A stretch of DNA of 64,000 nt from Dendrolimus kikuchii (GCA_019925095.2 CM034390.1:347501-411500), one strand, 5' to 3'. Positions 51,785 through 62,330 are shown, counted from the first letter of the stretch. The notes: a model not told the origin generated them from the sequence alone. Made by a program: numbers and translations.

Positions 51785-52320
51785 TTTACATACATACATA
51801 ACTTCACGCCAGTTCCCTTGCGGGGTAGGCACGAACAACAGAGCGCCATTCAGGCTTATTCTTACACACCTCACTTGCTTCTTTGACATTCATAGCTCTT
51901 GTCATGCACGCTCGTGGCTCCAGGCCTCCAAGGCTCCTGACATCACCTTTTGCTATAAATATAATATAATAATATCAGCCCATTAATGTCCCACTGCTGA
52001 GCTCGGGCCTCCCATTATAGGGGGAACAGACAGTATACCCGCCACGCTTGTCCAAGGCGGCTTGGCAGGTTTGACACATCGGTTATCTTGATGTGCAGGT
52101 TGCATCACGATGTTTTCCTTCACCGTTGTTAGCACATGGTAATTGTAACAATATGCACATTAGATCAGAAAACTGACTAAGAGGTGCATGCGTTCCGGCC
52201 AGGATCGAACCCGCACCCTCTGAGTCTGGGACGCGTGCGCTAGCCATTACGCTACCACGACCTTCTGCTAGTACATGATCAATTTGATCATGGAAGGTGT
52301 GTCGTGGCCTTCCACGATAC
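51785..52320 (-). pseudogene. RTE-A 3' end interrupted by a tRNA SINE
   Basis: Two segments (about 51789-51954 and 52260-52318) join into one RTE-A 3' end once the SINE is removed. The outer duplication ACAATTTTA (51780-51788, 52319-52327) belongs to RTE-A. A short rearrangement, GGCTCCAGGCCTCC, replaces TCTGTTCTT. Confidence 0.87.
51955..52259 (-). mobile_element. tRNA-derived SINE nested in RTE-A
   Basis: Read on the minus strand: GGTCGTGGTAGCGTAATGGC (A-box region), GGGTTCGATCC (B box, plus 52202-52212 as complement), and a body ending in the lepidopteran AGTGGGACATTAATGGGCT signature, then an AT-rich tail. Target duplication ACCTT(T/C)TGCT at 51945-51954 and 52260-52269. Confidence 0.9.
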
Positions 52321-52462
52321 AATTTTATTCTTATTATTCTTTTTTATATTTATCTAAGCAACAGCATACATATATACCTATATCAATTGTATATATGTAC
52401 ATCTGAAAATCCCGAAAGGCTTTGACTAACATACTAAGAGCAGTCTAGAATTTAGATAGACT

Positions 52463-52762
52463 TTTATCCGTGCAGGAACGGAGAAAGAATACAACTTACT
52501 GCGCCCGGCCGGCCTGTCACAAAAAAACCCACAGCTAGGTGGTAGGGTATTTACCCGACTGGATGGCTACCAACCCTGGTCTAGAGTATGCTTGAGTTGT
52601 GTTCCGGCATTAGTGACTAGGTTCCAGTCTCGCTTAAGAGTGCAGCAGCACATTTCTAGCAGCTTTGGTGTTGCAAATGTCCATAGGCGATGGTAACCGC
52701 TTTCCATCAAGTTGGCCGTCTGCCTGTCTGCTGAACACCCGCATAAAAAAATAAAAAAATTA
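52463..52762 (+). mobile_element. RP-B retroposon
   Basis: TTATCCGTGCAGGAACGGAG to GAACACCCGCATAAAAAAAT, with small deletions at GTCGTAAGAGGCGAC and GTCGCCATAACAACC. Confidence 0.88.
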
Positions 52763-52767
52763 CTTGA

Positions 52768-53092
52768 CTAATAAAACTACATTTTAACGGTTTTAAGCGC
52801 GGTAATTTATTTGATTTTTATTGTTCCGACGTTTCGGCCACTTTTCAGTAGCCGTGATCACGGAAGACAAATATGTCAAGTGTCAATGAGTATTGTTAAA
52901 GTTTTATTAGCCTACCGCCAACTTGTTCCCTTTAATTATTTACTTTAAATTTTGTTTATTGTTATTATTTACTCAATGGGAGCCTAATCAAATTTACCGC
53001 GTCAAATATATTACCGCGCTTAAAACCGTTAAAACGTAGTTTTATTATGTACACAAGTCGCGAAAACCTAAGAAAATATTATTGTAGACTAG
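52768..53092 (-). mobile_element. PLE-G, non-coding deletion derivative
   Basis: Both end modules are present (ACTACATTTTAACGGTTTTA ... TTTCGGCCACTTTTCAGTAG, and ACCGCGCTTAAAACCGTTAA ... GTCGCGAAAACCTAAGAAAA), but the GIY-YIG domain is absent. GACTA at both edges may be a short duplication. Confidence 0.78.
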
Positions 53093-53329
53093 TCTATCTA
53101 TGAAGTAGCTTTCAGCTACTAGTTATGCTGGGGCCACACTAACGGGATTCTCGTTAATTATCGTGATGATGGACTCTTAATGTAGGTGTAGCCATGATTT
53201 AACGCGATAATTTGAGAACGGCATTCACATTTGATTATAGCTCCACTGGCGGTATATCAAAGAGATTAAGGCATGAATTAATGTGTTAAAGCGGCCGCAC
53301 TACGTATGGTAGCATAGATAATATACTAT

Positions 53330-53491
53330 ACTAGTTGATATCCGCCCGCTTCGCGTGCCGTAAAATCCGATCTTAGCTGACCTCTACTTGGCGAAAGGAA
53401 GGTGCATACCAAATTTCAAGTCTATAGGTATATAGGTCCTGAGATATCGTGATGAGTCACTATATACGTGGATTTCAATTATATATATATA
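53330..53491 (+). mobile_element. Family J short element
   Basis: ACTAGTTGATATCCGCCCGC, then ATACCAAATTTCAAGTCTAT, CCTGAGATATCGTGATGAGT and a TATATATATAGA end. It shares the CTAG...CCCGC head and TATATAGA terminus layout with families C and H. Directly adjoined by a C element. Confidence 0.7.
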
Positions 53492-53706
53492 GACTAGCTG
53501 TGCCCGCGACGCCGTCCGCGTGGAGTTTGTTTTCAAAGCCCCTGCGATTCTGAAACATTTTTCATTGCTGCTCCGCTCCTATTGGTCTTAGCGTGATGAC
53601 ATATAGCCTATAGCCTTCCTCGATAAAGGGGCTATCTGACACTGAAACAAGTTTTCAAATCAGACCAGTAGTTCCTAAGATTAGCGCGTTCAAACAAAGA
53701 AACAAT
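53492..53706 (+). mobile_element. Family C element, 3' end missing
   Basis: GACTAGCTGTGCCCGCGACG to CGCGTTCAAACAAAGAAACA, running into a family K copy. Confidence 0.86.
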
Positions 53707-53815
53707 GGATGTATGTATGTATGTAAGTTCGGGTGGAATCTTGCAAGTTAAATTGACTAACTTCCCGGTTTCCGATTGAGCTGAAATTTTGCACACATAT
53801 GTATACTTATAATAA
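53707..53815 (+). mobile_element. Family K repeat, 5' part
   Basis: (TATG)n, AAGTTCGGGTGGAATCTTGC and CCGATTGAGCTGAAATTTTG, ending at CACATATGTATACTTATAAT. Confidence 0.7.
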
Positions 53816-54077
53816 TAACATACTTTACGCCTTAAAGTCTGAAGTTCCCAGGGAGCCCTACGTCAAAACGAGTTCAGTGGAGTTAGTTATTTCATGCTAG
53901 AAACTTCTAGTACAACCGGCGTTATAGAAATATTTTACAAGATATTACTGGAAGAAATCTTCGACTATAGATGAACAATCCGTTCGATGTTTGAACCTAC
54001 GAAATACATATAAAGGCTGTCTCAGAATGATTGTCGTTTTTGAATTGACCAATACGCGCCAACCGCAGGTAGTACCA

Positions 54078-54290
54078 TTTTTTTTTTTTTTTGATAACGC
54101 AGGGGCAATGTTTTTGGACACCATCCTCGGACCCTTCGGGGGAAGGGTCTGGACCGGTTCTCCACGCTTGCTTCTAAAACGAAGCTGTCGCGAGAATCGG
54201 CCGCCAAACTACCCACTAAACCTAAACCTGCGCCCCATTTATAGCGCTTTTACGAGGCGTCACGGGATCTCGTACAGAGTAACTGCACCG
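54078..54290 (-). mobile_element. GC-rich poly(A) retroposon
   Basis: On the minus strand the sequence ends in about 14 A after CCTGCGTTATC, preceded by a GC-rich body with GGTTTAGGTTTAGTGGGTAG and GGGTCCGAGGATGGTGTCC. Probably a LINE 3' UTR, but no coding part remains to identify the clade. Confidence 0.6.
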
Positions 54291-54309
54291 TAACGCTTAC
54301 ACATTGCAC

Positions 54310-54609
54310 TATGTGTTATATGCGCGCGCGTCGCTGACAAAATGGCAGATAATAGTGATGTGCCACATTAGTTGTATGGTTGCTAGTGATGTGTCAATTA
54401 ATTGTAGCCTAGTTGGATTAATGTTGTCCAACTTTGGAACTGGCAGAGCAGTTAGAGGACGTCCGACCAGAAAATGACCTGGCGTTAATGGATTTAGATC
54501 ATTAGGATCTGAACTTGAAGGGGACAATGGGCGCGAATTAAGTATTGCTTCTATCTGAACTAATATTGTATAAAGCTCCTCAAAAGTTAAATGGGAGTTT
54601 CCTAAGACT
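54310..54609 (-). pseudogene. BEL/Pao integrase C-terminal fragment
   Basis: The minus frame reads VLGNSHLTFEELYTILVQIE then AILNSRPLSPSSSDPNDLNP, LTPGHFLVGRPLTALPVPKL and DNINPTRLQ. AILNSRPL..SSDPNDL..LTPGHFL(I/V)GRPLTALP is the hallmark integrase tail of BEL/Pao LTR retrotransposons. The TRLQ end is followed by non-matching sequence to a stop at 54309. Just upstream, minus-strand TTTTTTTTTATTTTAG borders the first conserved codons like a splice acceptor. No LTR or protease/RT nearby. Confidence 0.8.
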
Positions 54610-54723
54610 CTAAAATAAAAAAAAATTAAGCATACCTACCGCCATGAATATGTAACTTCTTTTTCCTCTTTATTTACATGGGACTTTTCATCTCCTAAAC
54701 TTACAGTTACTTATATATTTTAA

Positions 54724-55474
54724 ACTAGATGTGCCCGCGACGTCCGTGTGGCATTTGCTTTCAAAACCTTCCGATTTTGAAACATTCTTCATTGGTGCTC
54801 CGCTCCTATTGCTCTTAGCGTGATGATATATAGCCTATAGCCTTCCTCGATAAATGGGCTATCAAACACTGAAAGAATTTTTCAAATCAGACCAGTAGTT
54901 CCTGAGATTAGCGCGTTATATTTGGCTACAACTCTAATACTTACATTTTAAATATCGCGATATCTTTTGAATGAAACGTCCGAATTGACTAGTTCAAAAA
55001 GTTCTAGAAAGGTATTGAATTTGTCTTGAATATAGAGTAGTTTATTTTGATAAGGATTAATACCAAGGTACAAAATAAAGAGTTTTTGAAGCGACGGCAT
55101 TTTAATTATTTAAAAAAATAAAAGAAAACACTTATTGTGAGGTAACTACAATAGTTAGACATAGGGATAGAGGGATATTTTTTGTAGAAATCTAATGTTC
55201 TGCAAAGTGGTAGTACATTGTTTTATTCTATATTCAATAGTTTTCGCAGCGCACGCCGTGTAAGGATTTTTTCGGGTCATTCTTTTACACCTTGCGTTGC
55301 ATTATTGGACTTTTAGTAAGGATCCCTAATTTTTTAGAAAATATAATATAGCCTATAGCCTTCCTCGATAAGTGTACTATTCAACACTGAAATAATTTTG
55401 CAAACCGGACCAGCGGTTCCTGAGATTAGCGCGTTTAATCAAACAAACTCTTCAGCTTTATAATATTAGTATAT
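54724..55474 (+). mobile_element. Family C long form (about 750 bp)
   Basis: Second copy of the structure at 23318-24056: short C block, a middle with CGCGATATCTTTTGAATGAA and CAGCGCACGCCGTG, and a second C-like 3' block ending TAATATTAGTATATAAT. Small indels separate the two. Confidence 0.86.
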
Positions 55475-55739
55475 AATAGATTAAACTAATGAGCTGTCTA
55501 AAAAACTAGTTGGTGAACAAACTTAATGTGGACAGAAATAAACAGAACAGTGACGGCGTAAACAACGCCTTGACTCAAATATCTAAGGGTTTACCGTAAA
55601 TAATTTATTACTTGAACCGAACAAAACTAAATCAGTTAAGTTTGATATGCCCAATATAAAAGTATACGATGTTAATATTACTCTTAACGACACTAGACTT
55701 AATTTAGAAGATTCATCTGTATTCTTAGGCATTAACCTT
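55475..55739. other. Unassigned DNA
   Basis: Nothing recognised before the RP-B insertion. Confidence 0.4.
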
Positions 55740-55998
55740 TTTCTTTTATTGCTGGAGATCAGCAGACAGGCAGATGGCCCACTTGATAGAAAGCAGTTAC
55801 CATCGCCTATGGACATTTGCAACCCCAAAGCTGCTACAAATGCGCTGCTGCTCTTTTAAGGGAGACTGGAACCTGGTCACTAATGCCGGAACACAACTCA
55901 AATGCCCTACCACCTGGTTGTGGGTTGTTAAGTCGCCTCTTACGACAGACCGCCCGGCCGCAGGAAATTGTATTCTTTCTCCGTTCCTGCACGGATAG
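55740..55998 (-). mobile_element. RP-B, internally deleted
   Basis: ATTGCTGGAGATCAGCAGAC to CCGTTCCTGCACGGATAGAA; GGTTGTTATGGCG to GTCGGGC is lost, joining ACAACTCA to AATGCCC. Confidence 0.88.
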
Positions 55999-56149
55999 AA
56001 CCTAGATCAGAAGCTCCAGTGAGGCGCTCATATATATCTAGTCTCTCAGGAAAACTTAGTTCTGATGCATAAGCAGTCAGAAGAGTTGGGCAGTTCACTG
56101 ACGAAGAGACTGTTAGACTACTTTATTTTAGTTATTTTCATAGTATCAT

Positions 56150-56336
56150 ACATACATACATAACTTGACGCCAGTTCCCTTGCGGGATAGGCACGAACAA
56201 CAGAGCGCCATTCAGGCTTATTCTTACACACCTCACTTGCTTCTTTGACATTCATAGCTCTTGTCATGCATGCTCGTCTGTTGTTAAGGCTCCTGACATC
56301 ACCTTCTGCTAGTACACGATCAATTTGATCATGGAA
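56150..56336 (-). mobile_element. RTE-A 3' end with 13-bp target duplication
   Basis: Truncated at ATCAATTTGATCATGGA. TTCATAGTATCAT is exact at 56137-56149 and 56337-56349, one of the cleanest duplications of the family here. Confidence 0.93.
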
Positions 56337-56611
56337 TTCATAGTATCATGTCCTAGGGTATTTTACTTTGGGGCAACGTTTCTGACTTAGAGAAAGTGTT
56401 TCAGAAAAAAGAGCCATAAGCTTAATTTACAACCTGAGCTTTCGGGAGTCTCTCAGAGAGTGCTTTAAGAAAATTGGGACTATGACGGTTGCTTGCCAAA
56501 ATATTTTTTTAATAATATAATTTTTCTTCGTAATAATATGAGTGCCCACAAAAAATATAACGATGTTCACAATTTCAACACCAAGCATAATAGTAGACTG
56601 ATGATGAGATG

Positions 56612-56887
56612 AAAGAATGCATGATGAAAGATTGACTAAACAGATATACAATGCAAAAGTGGATGAATGCAGAAGTCGTCGAAGGCCACGACACACCAGC
56701 CATGTTAAAATTGATCGTGTATTAGAAGAAGGTAATGTCAGGAGCCTTAAGAACAGACGAGCGTGCATGACAAGAGTTATGAATGTCAAAGAAGCAACTG
56801 AGGTGTGTAAGAATAAGCCCGAATGGCGCTCTGTTGTTCGTGCCTACCCCGCAAGGGGACTGACGTGAAGTTATGTATGTATGTATG
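56612..56887 (+). pseudogene. RTE-A 3' end
   Basis: MHDERLTKQIYNAKVDECRS to a terminal RAYPARGLT, 83 codons, then TATGTATGTATG. Several substitutions relative to other copies (GLT for ELA, HVKIDRVLEEGN). Confidence 0.88.
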
Positions 56888-57637
56888 ATATTGTCATCTT
56901 TTATGGGGCTGGTATACGTTTCTTCAATAAAATTCTGAATGAAGTGTTAGATTTGCCCTTTATTAAGTTTAAAGCTAAATTAAAAAGTACCGTACTAAAA
57001 AAGGGATACTACACTATTAAAGAATACTTAATTGACAAAACTTCATTTACATAGCAGCTCGCTCTAGCTTCTTATATTATCTTTTGTATAACGTTTTAAT
57101 CTTGCCAAGCATGTAACTATAATAATATTTTCAACACACTTGCTCATAAAGTGGCTCTATGGTCACCGCAATTAGGCACAGAATGACACCCATAATCAAA
57201 CTGTGACAAAAAAACATTGTAACTCACTAGTGAGTTATAGATTTTTTTTAAATTTTATTGGTTGAGTTGCTTTGTTCTTAAAAAAGTTTTTATTCAAAAA
57301 AAAAAAGATCGTGTTCTATAGAACAAATAAATTAATGTTCCTATTGCTTGCTCATTTCATGCAACTTCTTATTTAAATAGATAATTTTAACTCGTACGTG
57401 TTTAATAAATAAAACTTTCACTCATATATAACTTTTTTTATCTACTAAATAAAATGAGTTTTTGTTGTTATTTTATTCACAAGTGTGTTGAAAAACGTCG
57501 TATGATACACGTGTGTATTGATGATTACCCTCCTCGGCTCTCTTAAGACCCTCGCCTACGGCTCGAGTCTCAATGGCGCCTCGGCGGTAATCACCAATGT
57601 TACACACTAGTACCATAATGTACTATTATCTTTCCTT
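56888..57637. other. Unassigned DNA
   Basis: AT-rich. AACTCACTAGTGAGTT is a 16-bp perfect palindrome near 57225. No gene. Confidence 0.4.
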
Positions 57638-57800
57638 TTGAATGAACGAATGAATGAATGAAAACTCTTTATCGTTCACTATAACTTAAACCTAGATATT
57701 TATTACAAACACATTTAAATCAGAACAATGGGCGGCCTTATCGCTTATAGCGATCTCTTCCAGGCAACCCGGTGTCTAAGGAGGTATTACAAGAAAAATT
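57638..57800 (+). mobile_element. Family T repeat
   Basis: GAATGAATGAATGAAAACTC, then GGGCGGCCTTATCGCTTATA and GCGATCTCTTCCAGGCAACC; a recognised lepidopteran interspersed repeat. Confidence 0.7.
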
Positions 57801-57957
57801 AAATAATATTTGGTGGCTTAACTAAATTGAAACTAATTCAATCGTAATTGAAGAAAAAAATATTACAATAATAAACTAATAAAGACATACATAATTAAAT
57901 AGATTAAAATAATATAAATTACATATACTTACATGCGAATAATAGTAGAATTCCATT

Positions 57958-58345
57958 TACTGCAACACATTTTAAATTCAAATTCAAAAATTCCTTTTAT
58001 TGTGTCATTGTCTTATTGAGTATACATTGTTTACTTCAATTCTATTAATTTTTCGAAAAGTAATGGTGTAACATATTTCTGTATAAAATTTATAAAAAAA
58101 AAGAGTTTCAACTAGATAAATATCAAGCAAAACAATATTTAACTAGACGTGTTGCTGGGGAGTTTCTTGACGCTTCTTCTCCTTCACAGCAATAACACGT
58201 TGCGAAGCGGTGTACATAGAATAGGAAGTAAAATTAAATTTGAACTTATATGTATGACCTTCAAGAAGTGTTCTCCAGTGGAACTTATTTTGTATACAGA
58301 CTTTTGAATTTGAACTTGTATAAAGAACTGCAGCGGGTCTCCGAC
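57958..58345. mobile_element. Family O element with inverted ends
   Basis: TTTTAAATTCAAATTCAAAA at one end and TTTTGAATTTGAACTT at the other are inverted. The middle has GAGTTTCTTGACGCTTCTTC and CACGTTGCGAAGCGG, the module also present in PLE-G. Confidence 0.6.
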
Positions 58346-58439
58346 AGGGCTTCTGGTGGAACATCAGTCATCAGTCATCATAACATCAGTCACTCTATAG
58401 TTCAATTGTTCACCAAAAATTTAAACTTAAAAACTAGAT

Positions 58440-58520
58440 ACAATAAATGTTGAACAAAGGGCGGCCTTATCGCTTAAAGCGATCTCTTCCAGGCAACCCC
58501 TTAAACTAAGGATAATATTA
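58440..58520 (+). mobile_element. Family T fragment
   Basis: GGGCGGCCTTATCGCTTAAA and GCGATCTCTTCCAGGCAACC; about 80 bp. Confidence 0.7.
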
Positions 58521-58579
58521 AAACATGACAGTGGCGGTGTAGACAATAAATAATATAAAATGTTCAAAATGTGTATGTA

Positions 58580-59308
58580 ACACATACATACATACATAAC
58601 TTCACGCCAGTTCCCTTGCGGGGTAGGCACGAACAACAGAGTGCCATTTAGGCTTATTCTTACACACCTCACTTGCCTCTTTGACATTCATAACTCTTGT
58701 CATGCAAGCTCGTCTGTTCTTAAGGCTCCTGACATCACCTTCTGCTAGTACACTATCAAAGGTGTGTCGTGGCCTTCCACGACTTCTGCATCCATCCACT
58801 TTTGCATTGTATATCTGTTTAGTCATTCTTTCATCATGCATTCTTTCCACATGCCTGAACCACCGGAGCATTCCTTTCTTTACCTTCACCCCGACACTCT
58901 CTTTCAGACCAACTCTCTTTCTTACTTCCGTATTACGAACGCGGTCCGCGAGCGTCACTCCGCAGATTTTGCACAGTGCTCGCATCTCGACCGCGTTTAC
59001 TCTACTTTCATGCTCTCTCTTCCATACCCAACTCTCGCATCCATACGTGAGCGTAGGTACCAGCACCGCGTTGTGTATGGCGAGCTGGGCCTTCTGGCTG
59101 AGGTTCTTAGCGCCTAGAAGTTTACCTAACGCTCCATTCACACTATTCCCCAAATTCACTATTCTTTCTATATCAGCGGTGTACCTTCCATCCCTGCTAA
59201 AAGCACATCCAAGATATACAAACTCATTCACTTGCTCTAGCATAACATCATCGACCATTATCCTTGCATTCGTTCTGGTTTCTTCTCTTTCAAACACCAT
59301 AACCTTAA
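58580..59308 (-). pseudogene. RTE-A LINE, best-preserved 3' third
   Basis: One frame open from about KVMVFEREETRTNARIMVDD through EFVYLGCAFSRDGRYTADIE, GALGKLLGAKNLSQKAQLAI, LVPTLTYGCESWVWKREHES, MLRWFRHVERMHDERMTKQI and PARELA, about 235 RTE-A codons within a 256-codon ORF. Only a 6-codon deletion (after RHTF) is evident. No endonuclease or palm. The CATACATA tail is at the left. A jockey/CR1-like tail abuts its 5' end. Confidence 0.9.
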
Positions 59309-59309
59309 A

Positions 59310-59700
59310 ATATATGAAATAAATAAATTCTTTATTATATACTATATAAACACAGTACATATCACAATACATACAGCACTATTATACCTGAGAGGACCAA
59401 AAATAATTAAAAACCATGATTTTAAAAGAGGATACTGACTTAGCTTGTCTGATGTTGAGTGGCAGTGAGTCCCATAAACGGACAGCCTGTACTGTGAAGG
59501 AGTTGTCAACGAAGGAAGAAGTGTGTACAGGTGTCATTAAGGAGAGATTATGACTAGAGCGCAATTAACGGGAATGAGAAAGATGTAGGAAGTCAAAACG
59601 TTCCTTTCAATAAGCAGGAGTACGAGGATCAAAAAGGATGTTGTACAAAAGAGAGAGCAAGTGAACAATAGGTTGGCTATATTTAGGTTTTAGACATTTA
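59310..59700 (-). pseudogene. Jockey/CR1-type LINE C-terminus and 3' UTR
   Basis: The minus frame reads YSQPIVHLLSLLYNILFDPR, then (after a stop) KERFDFLHLSHSR, LRSSHNLSLMTPVHTSSFVD, NSFTVQAVRLWDSLPLNIRQ and AKSVSSFK. (A)xRLWxSLPLxIRQAxSxSSFK is the conserved tail of these LINE RT proteins. Two in-frame stops. The 3' UTR is A-rich with AATAAATAAA-like signals on the minus strand. Confidence 0.75.
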
Positions 59701-59742
59701 TTTCTCAAAAGAATTTACTATTCACTTACAGAGAAATAACTA

Positions 59743-59911
59743 CATACATACATACATAACTTCACGCCAGTTCCCTTGCGGGGTAGGCACGAACAACAGA
59801 GTGTCATTTAGGCTTATTCTTACACACTTCACTTGCCTCTTTGACATTCATAACTCTTGTCATGCAAGCTCGTCTGTTCTTAAGGCTCCTGACATCACCT
59901 TCTGCTAGTAC
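59743..59911 (-). mobile_element. RTE-A 3' end with 11-bp target duplication
   Basis: CATACATA tail to CACCTTCTGCTAGTAC. AGAAATAACTA lies at 59732-59742 and 59912-59922. Confidence 0.92.
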
Positions 59912-60216
59912 AGAAATAACTAGTTACATTTAATTTACATTTACCCCCTATAAGTGCATCTGTCCATTTATTATTGTAATATTTAATTAATGTTTTGTTT
60001 TCGAAATGAATTTAGTTTATTATTTATAATATGTGAGGGTAGTCTTGAGACAAAAGTCAAAGCAATGCAAGTTGTTTATTAAGGCAACGGGCTTATTAAA
60101 ACGTGTAAAGCGATTTCAAAGTATAGTTGAGTGTTTTGTCAGTCAGTCTGTCTGTTAATTACTAAGTAGCTTTACAATATGAAATGGTGCAGTGCAAACA
60201 GATAGATAGATTTATA

Positions 60217-60315
60217 CATACATACATAACTTCACGCCAGTTCCCTTGCGGGGTAGGCACGAACAACAGAGCGCCATTTAGGCTTATTCTTACACACCTC
60301 ACTTGCTTCTAGTTT
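60217..60315 (-). mobile_element. RTE-A, shortest 3' end, 11-bp target duplication
   Basis: Only about 100 bp (tail plus the last 25 codons). ATAGATTTATA at 60206-60216 and 60316-60326. Confidence 0.92.
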
Positions 60316-60605
60316 ATAGATTTATAGGTTGAATAAATAACTTCTAAATTAATATTAAAGCCGTAATCGGTATATCCATACACTGACTAACATATACACT
60401 TCGCGTTGATTCTCTTCGACAGGCGCTGACTATTTCGTACACTAACTAACTTATACACTTTAACCCGCTGACTATTACATACACATTCTGTTCACACACA
60501 CATTATTTAACTAACATTAAAAAAAAAAAAACATTTTTACATTTTTAACATTTTTGTCTATCTGGATGTTCCGGCTTATCTCTGAAAATGCTTTTTTTTA
60601 TTTTA

Positions 60606-60838
60606 AATCGGCAGACAAACACACACATTGTATATCCCCAAATTAAGCAAGTTACGCTTGTGTTATGGGTAATATACAACGGACTACTTTGGGGCCGATC
60701 CCAGACACCCAGACCATAGTAAATAACGGAGAAAATACGTTTCCGAAATTTACTATACCAGGAATCGAACCCGGAACCTCTGCGTTGCAGTGAGGTACGC
60801 CGGCAAAGGCTTAGCCCGCTCAACCACAGAGGCCGTCA
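60606..60838 (-). mobile_element. SINE-F, full-length
   Basis: Reverse of the copy at 1260: ATCGGCAGACAAACACACAC tail side, GGAATCGAACCC (B box complement) and GCCCGCTCAACCACAGAGGC (A box complement). Almost no divergence from the first copy over the head. Confidence 0.9.
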
Positions 60839-61207
60839 AACAAATTCATTATAAAAAACTAACATTTGAGTAAGCTTCCCACGATTTCTCTGCCCCGGAC
60901 CCAACCCTTCTGGGAAGATGCGACCCCTGTCAACAAACTAATAAATTGTTTCCACGCTAAATTAAAACAAAGCATGCAGATAAATCACAAAATAATTTTC
61001 TAAAATATGTACAATGGCAATGGCAGGTGTCAAGATCATCTGTCTTTAGCTTAAATGGTCTCACAAAGAGCGTTGTTTTAAAATAATATCGAAATTATTG
61101 AAAATATAAAACAATAGAGGACATTACGGGGGACGTCATAAGTTTTTCCATATCCCAGCATCTGCATTGCCTTTGTGGGAGATAACTTTCTAAAAATTAT
61201 CTACAAA
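60839..61207. other. Unassigned DNA
   Basis: Nothing recognised. Confidence 0.4.
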
Positions 61208-61459
61208 CTATTTTAGCATAGTTAACAACTTGGTTGATTTGAACGAGGTTGGTTCTGTCAAAATACCTACATCAAAACGATCCCTCATCAGTTGTTCTCT
61301 GCCATATTTATTTCTGCTGCATTCCGTTATAAGATTTTGGACATCCTCAAGAGTTCTTCGCAGTAGGCAGTTGGAAGAATCAACTTTGTCCATGAGATAG
61401 CCAAAACTTCTTGTAGAGAAATGTCCTGTTTGGATTTTATTTGGCAGCTTTATTACTGC
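61208..61459 (-). pseudogene. LINE ORF2 C-terminal fragment (I/Jockey-like)
   Basis: The minus frame reads VIKLPNKIQTGHFSTRSFGY, then LMDKVDSSNCLLRRTLEDVQ and NLITECSRNKYGREQL, to a stop at 61208. The order TGHF..FG.LM.....S..C......EDVQ.L..EC...R..L resembles the post-RT region of I/CR1-type LINEs just after RNase H. The second knuckle Cys and the His of QHL are replaced, so it is decayed. Confidence 0.6.
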
Positions 61460-62127
61460 CTACTTATTTAAGTCTGTCTACAGAAAACCATGGAAATGAA
61501 TACTTACTGTGCATCATAATGAACGCACTGCTACATAAATAAATCAAAAAGCCTTGAATCCCAACCATAGAGCAGCACTACTCTCGGCCTCGCCATTACT
61601 AATTGATGGGCCAAACTTCCCCGAGGTACGAAGTGAGCCTATCCCGCTGAATGATATACATCGCCCGTTAACTTGGCGAGTAAAAGTCGTTGCCCGAAAG
61701 GGGAAGTGCGTTGAATAGTTAAAGCGGGCGAAGGATTGCGTTCAATGTATTATGGATGGGCAAATATTTGACAGGCCTCGTCCCGAGCTGCCTTTGACTC
61801 GATTATTTGAGTTTGACAGGTGAAAAATTTTGGTTCCTCACTCCCTAGGGAAGGAGAGGCTATGGACATGTAATAGCAACATTACAAATTAAATTCATCA
61901 AATATTTTATAGAAGCAAAATTTTTTAATTCTGTAGTCTAAAGGAAAACTCAAACAAGGATTTTGAAGTGAAGAGTTCTTGAGTATTTTTTTTGTGAATA
62001 TTGAATAGGACTGAGCCATCACGCGTCATGCTCGGCTATGTAACGCTCGTTCGGGTAAAGTCGGTTCGAGTCGATTAAGGGAGCGAGAGACATAGTCAAC
62101 GCGTCATTGCTACACTCGCTAGGCGAG
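61460..62127. other. Unassigned DNA
   Basis: 61560-61800 is less AT-rich than average and matches no family I know. No exon structure is convincing. Confidence 0.4.
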
Positions 62128-62330
62128 CGTTACTCGTTTTTCTTTAATTGCGAAATTGGCAAAAGGGCTGGTGGCCCACCATTAGAACACGGTTACCATC
62201 GTCTGTGGGCATTTGCAACACCAGGAGCGAAACCAACGCGTTGTCAGCCTTTAGGATGGGATAAAGGTATCAGATAGGAAGAATGCTATAGAGGGGGGAT
62301 CAGATAGGGGACTAGAAGAGGCAGGATAGG
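62128..62330 (-). mobile_element. Family U, diverged relative of RP-B
   Basis: ATTGCGAAATTGGCAAAAGG, GGTGGCCCACCATTAGAACA, CGGTTACCATCGTCTGTGGG and CATTTGCAACACCAGGAG, then GCGTTGTCAGCCTTTAGG. The core (GCCCAC...GGTTACCATCG...CATTTGCAACACCA) aligns with RP-B, but the flanks do not. Confidence 0.65.

Noticed and set aside
52190..52260. Functional tRNA gene on the minus strand
   Set aside because: It is the head of a SINE with its own target duplication, nested in RTE-A.
53093..53329. Possible MITE starting GGGGCCACACTAACG
   Set aside because: No convincing inverted partner at the other end.
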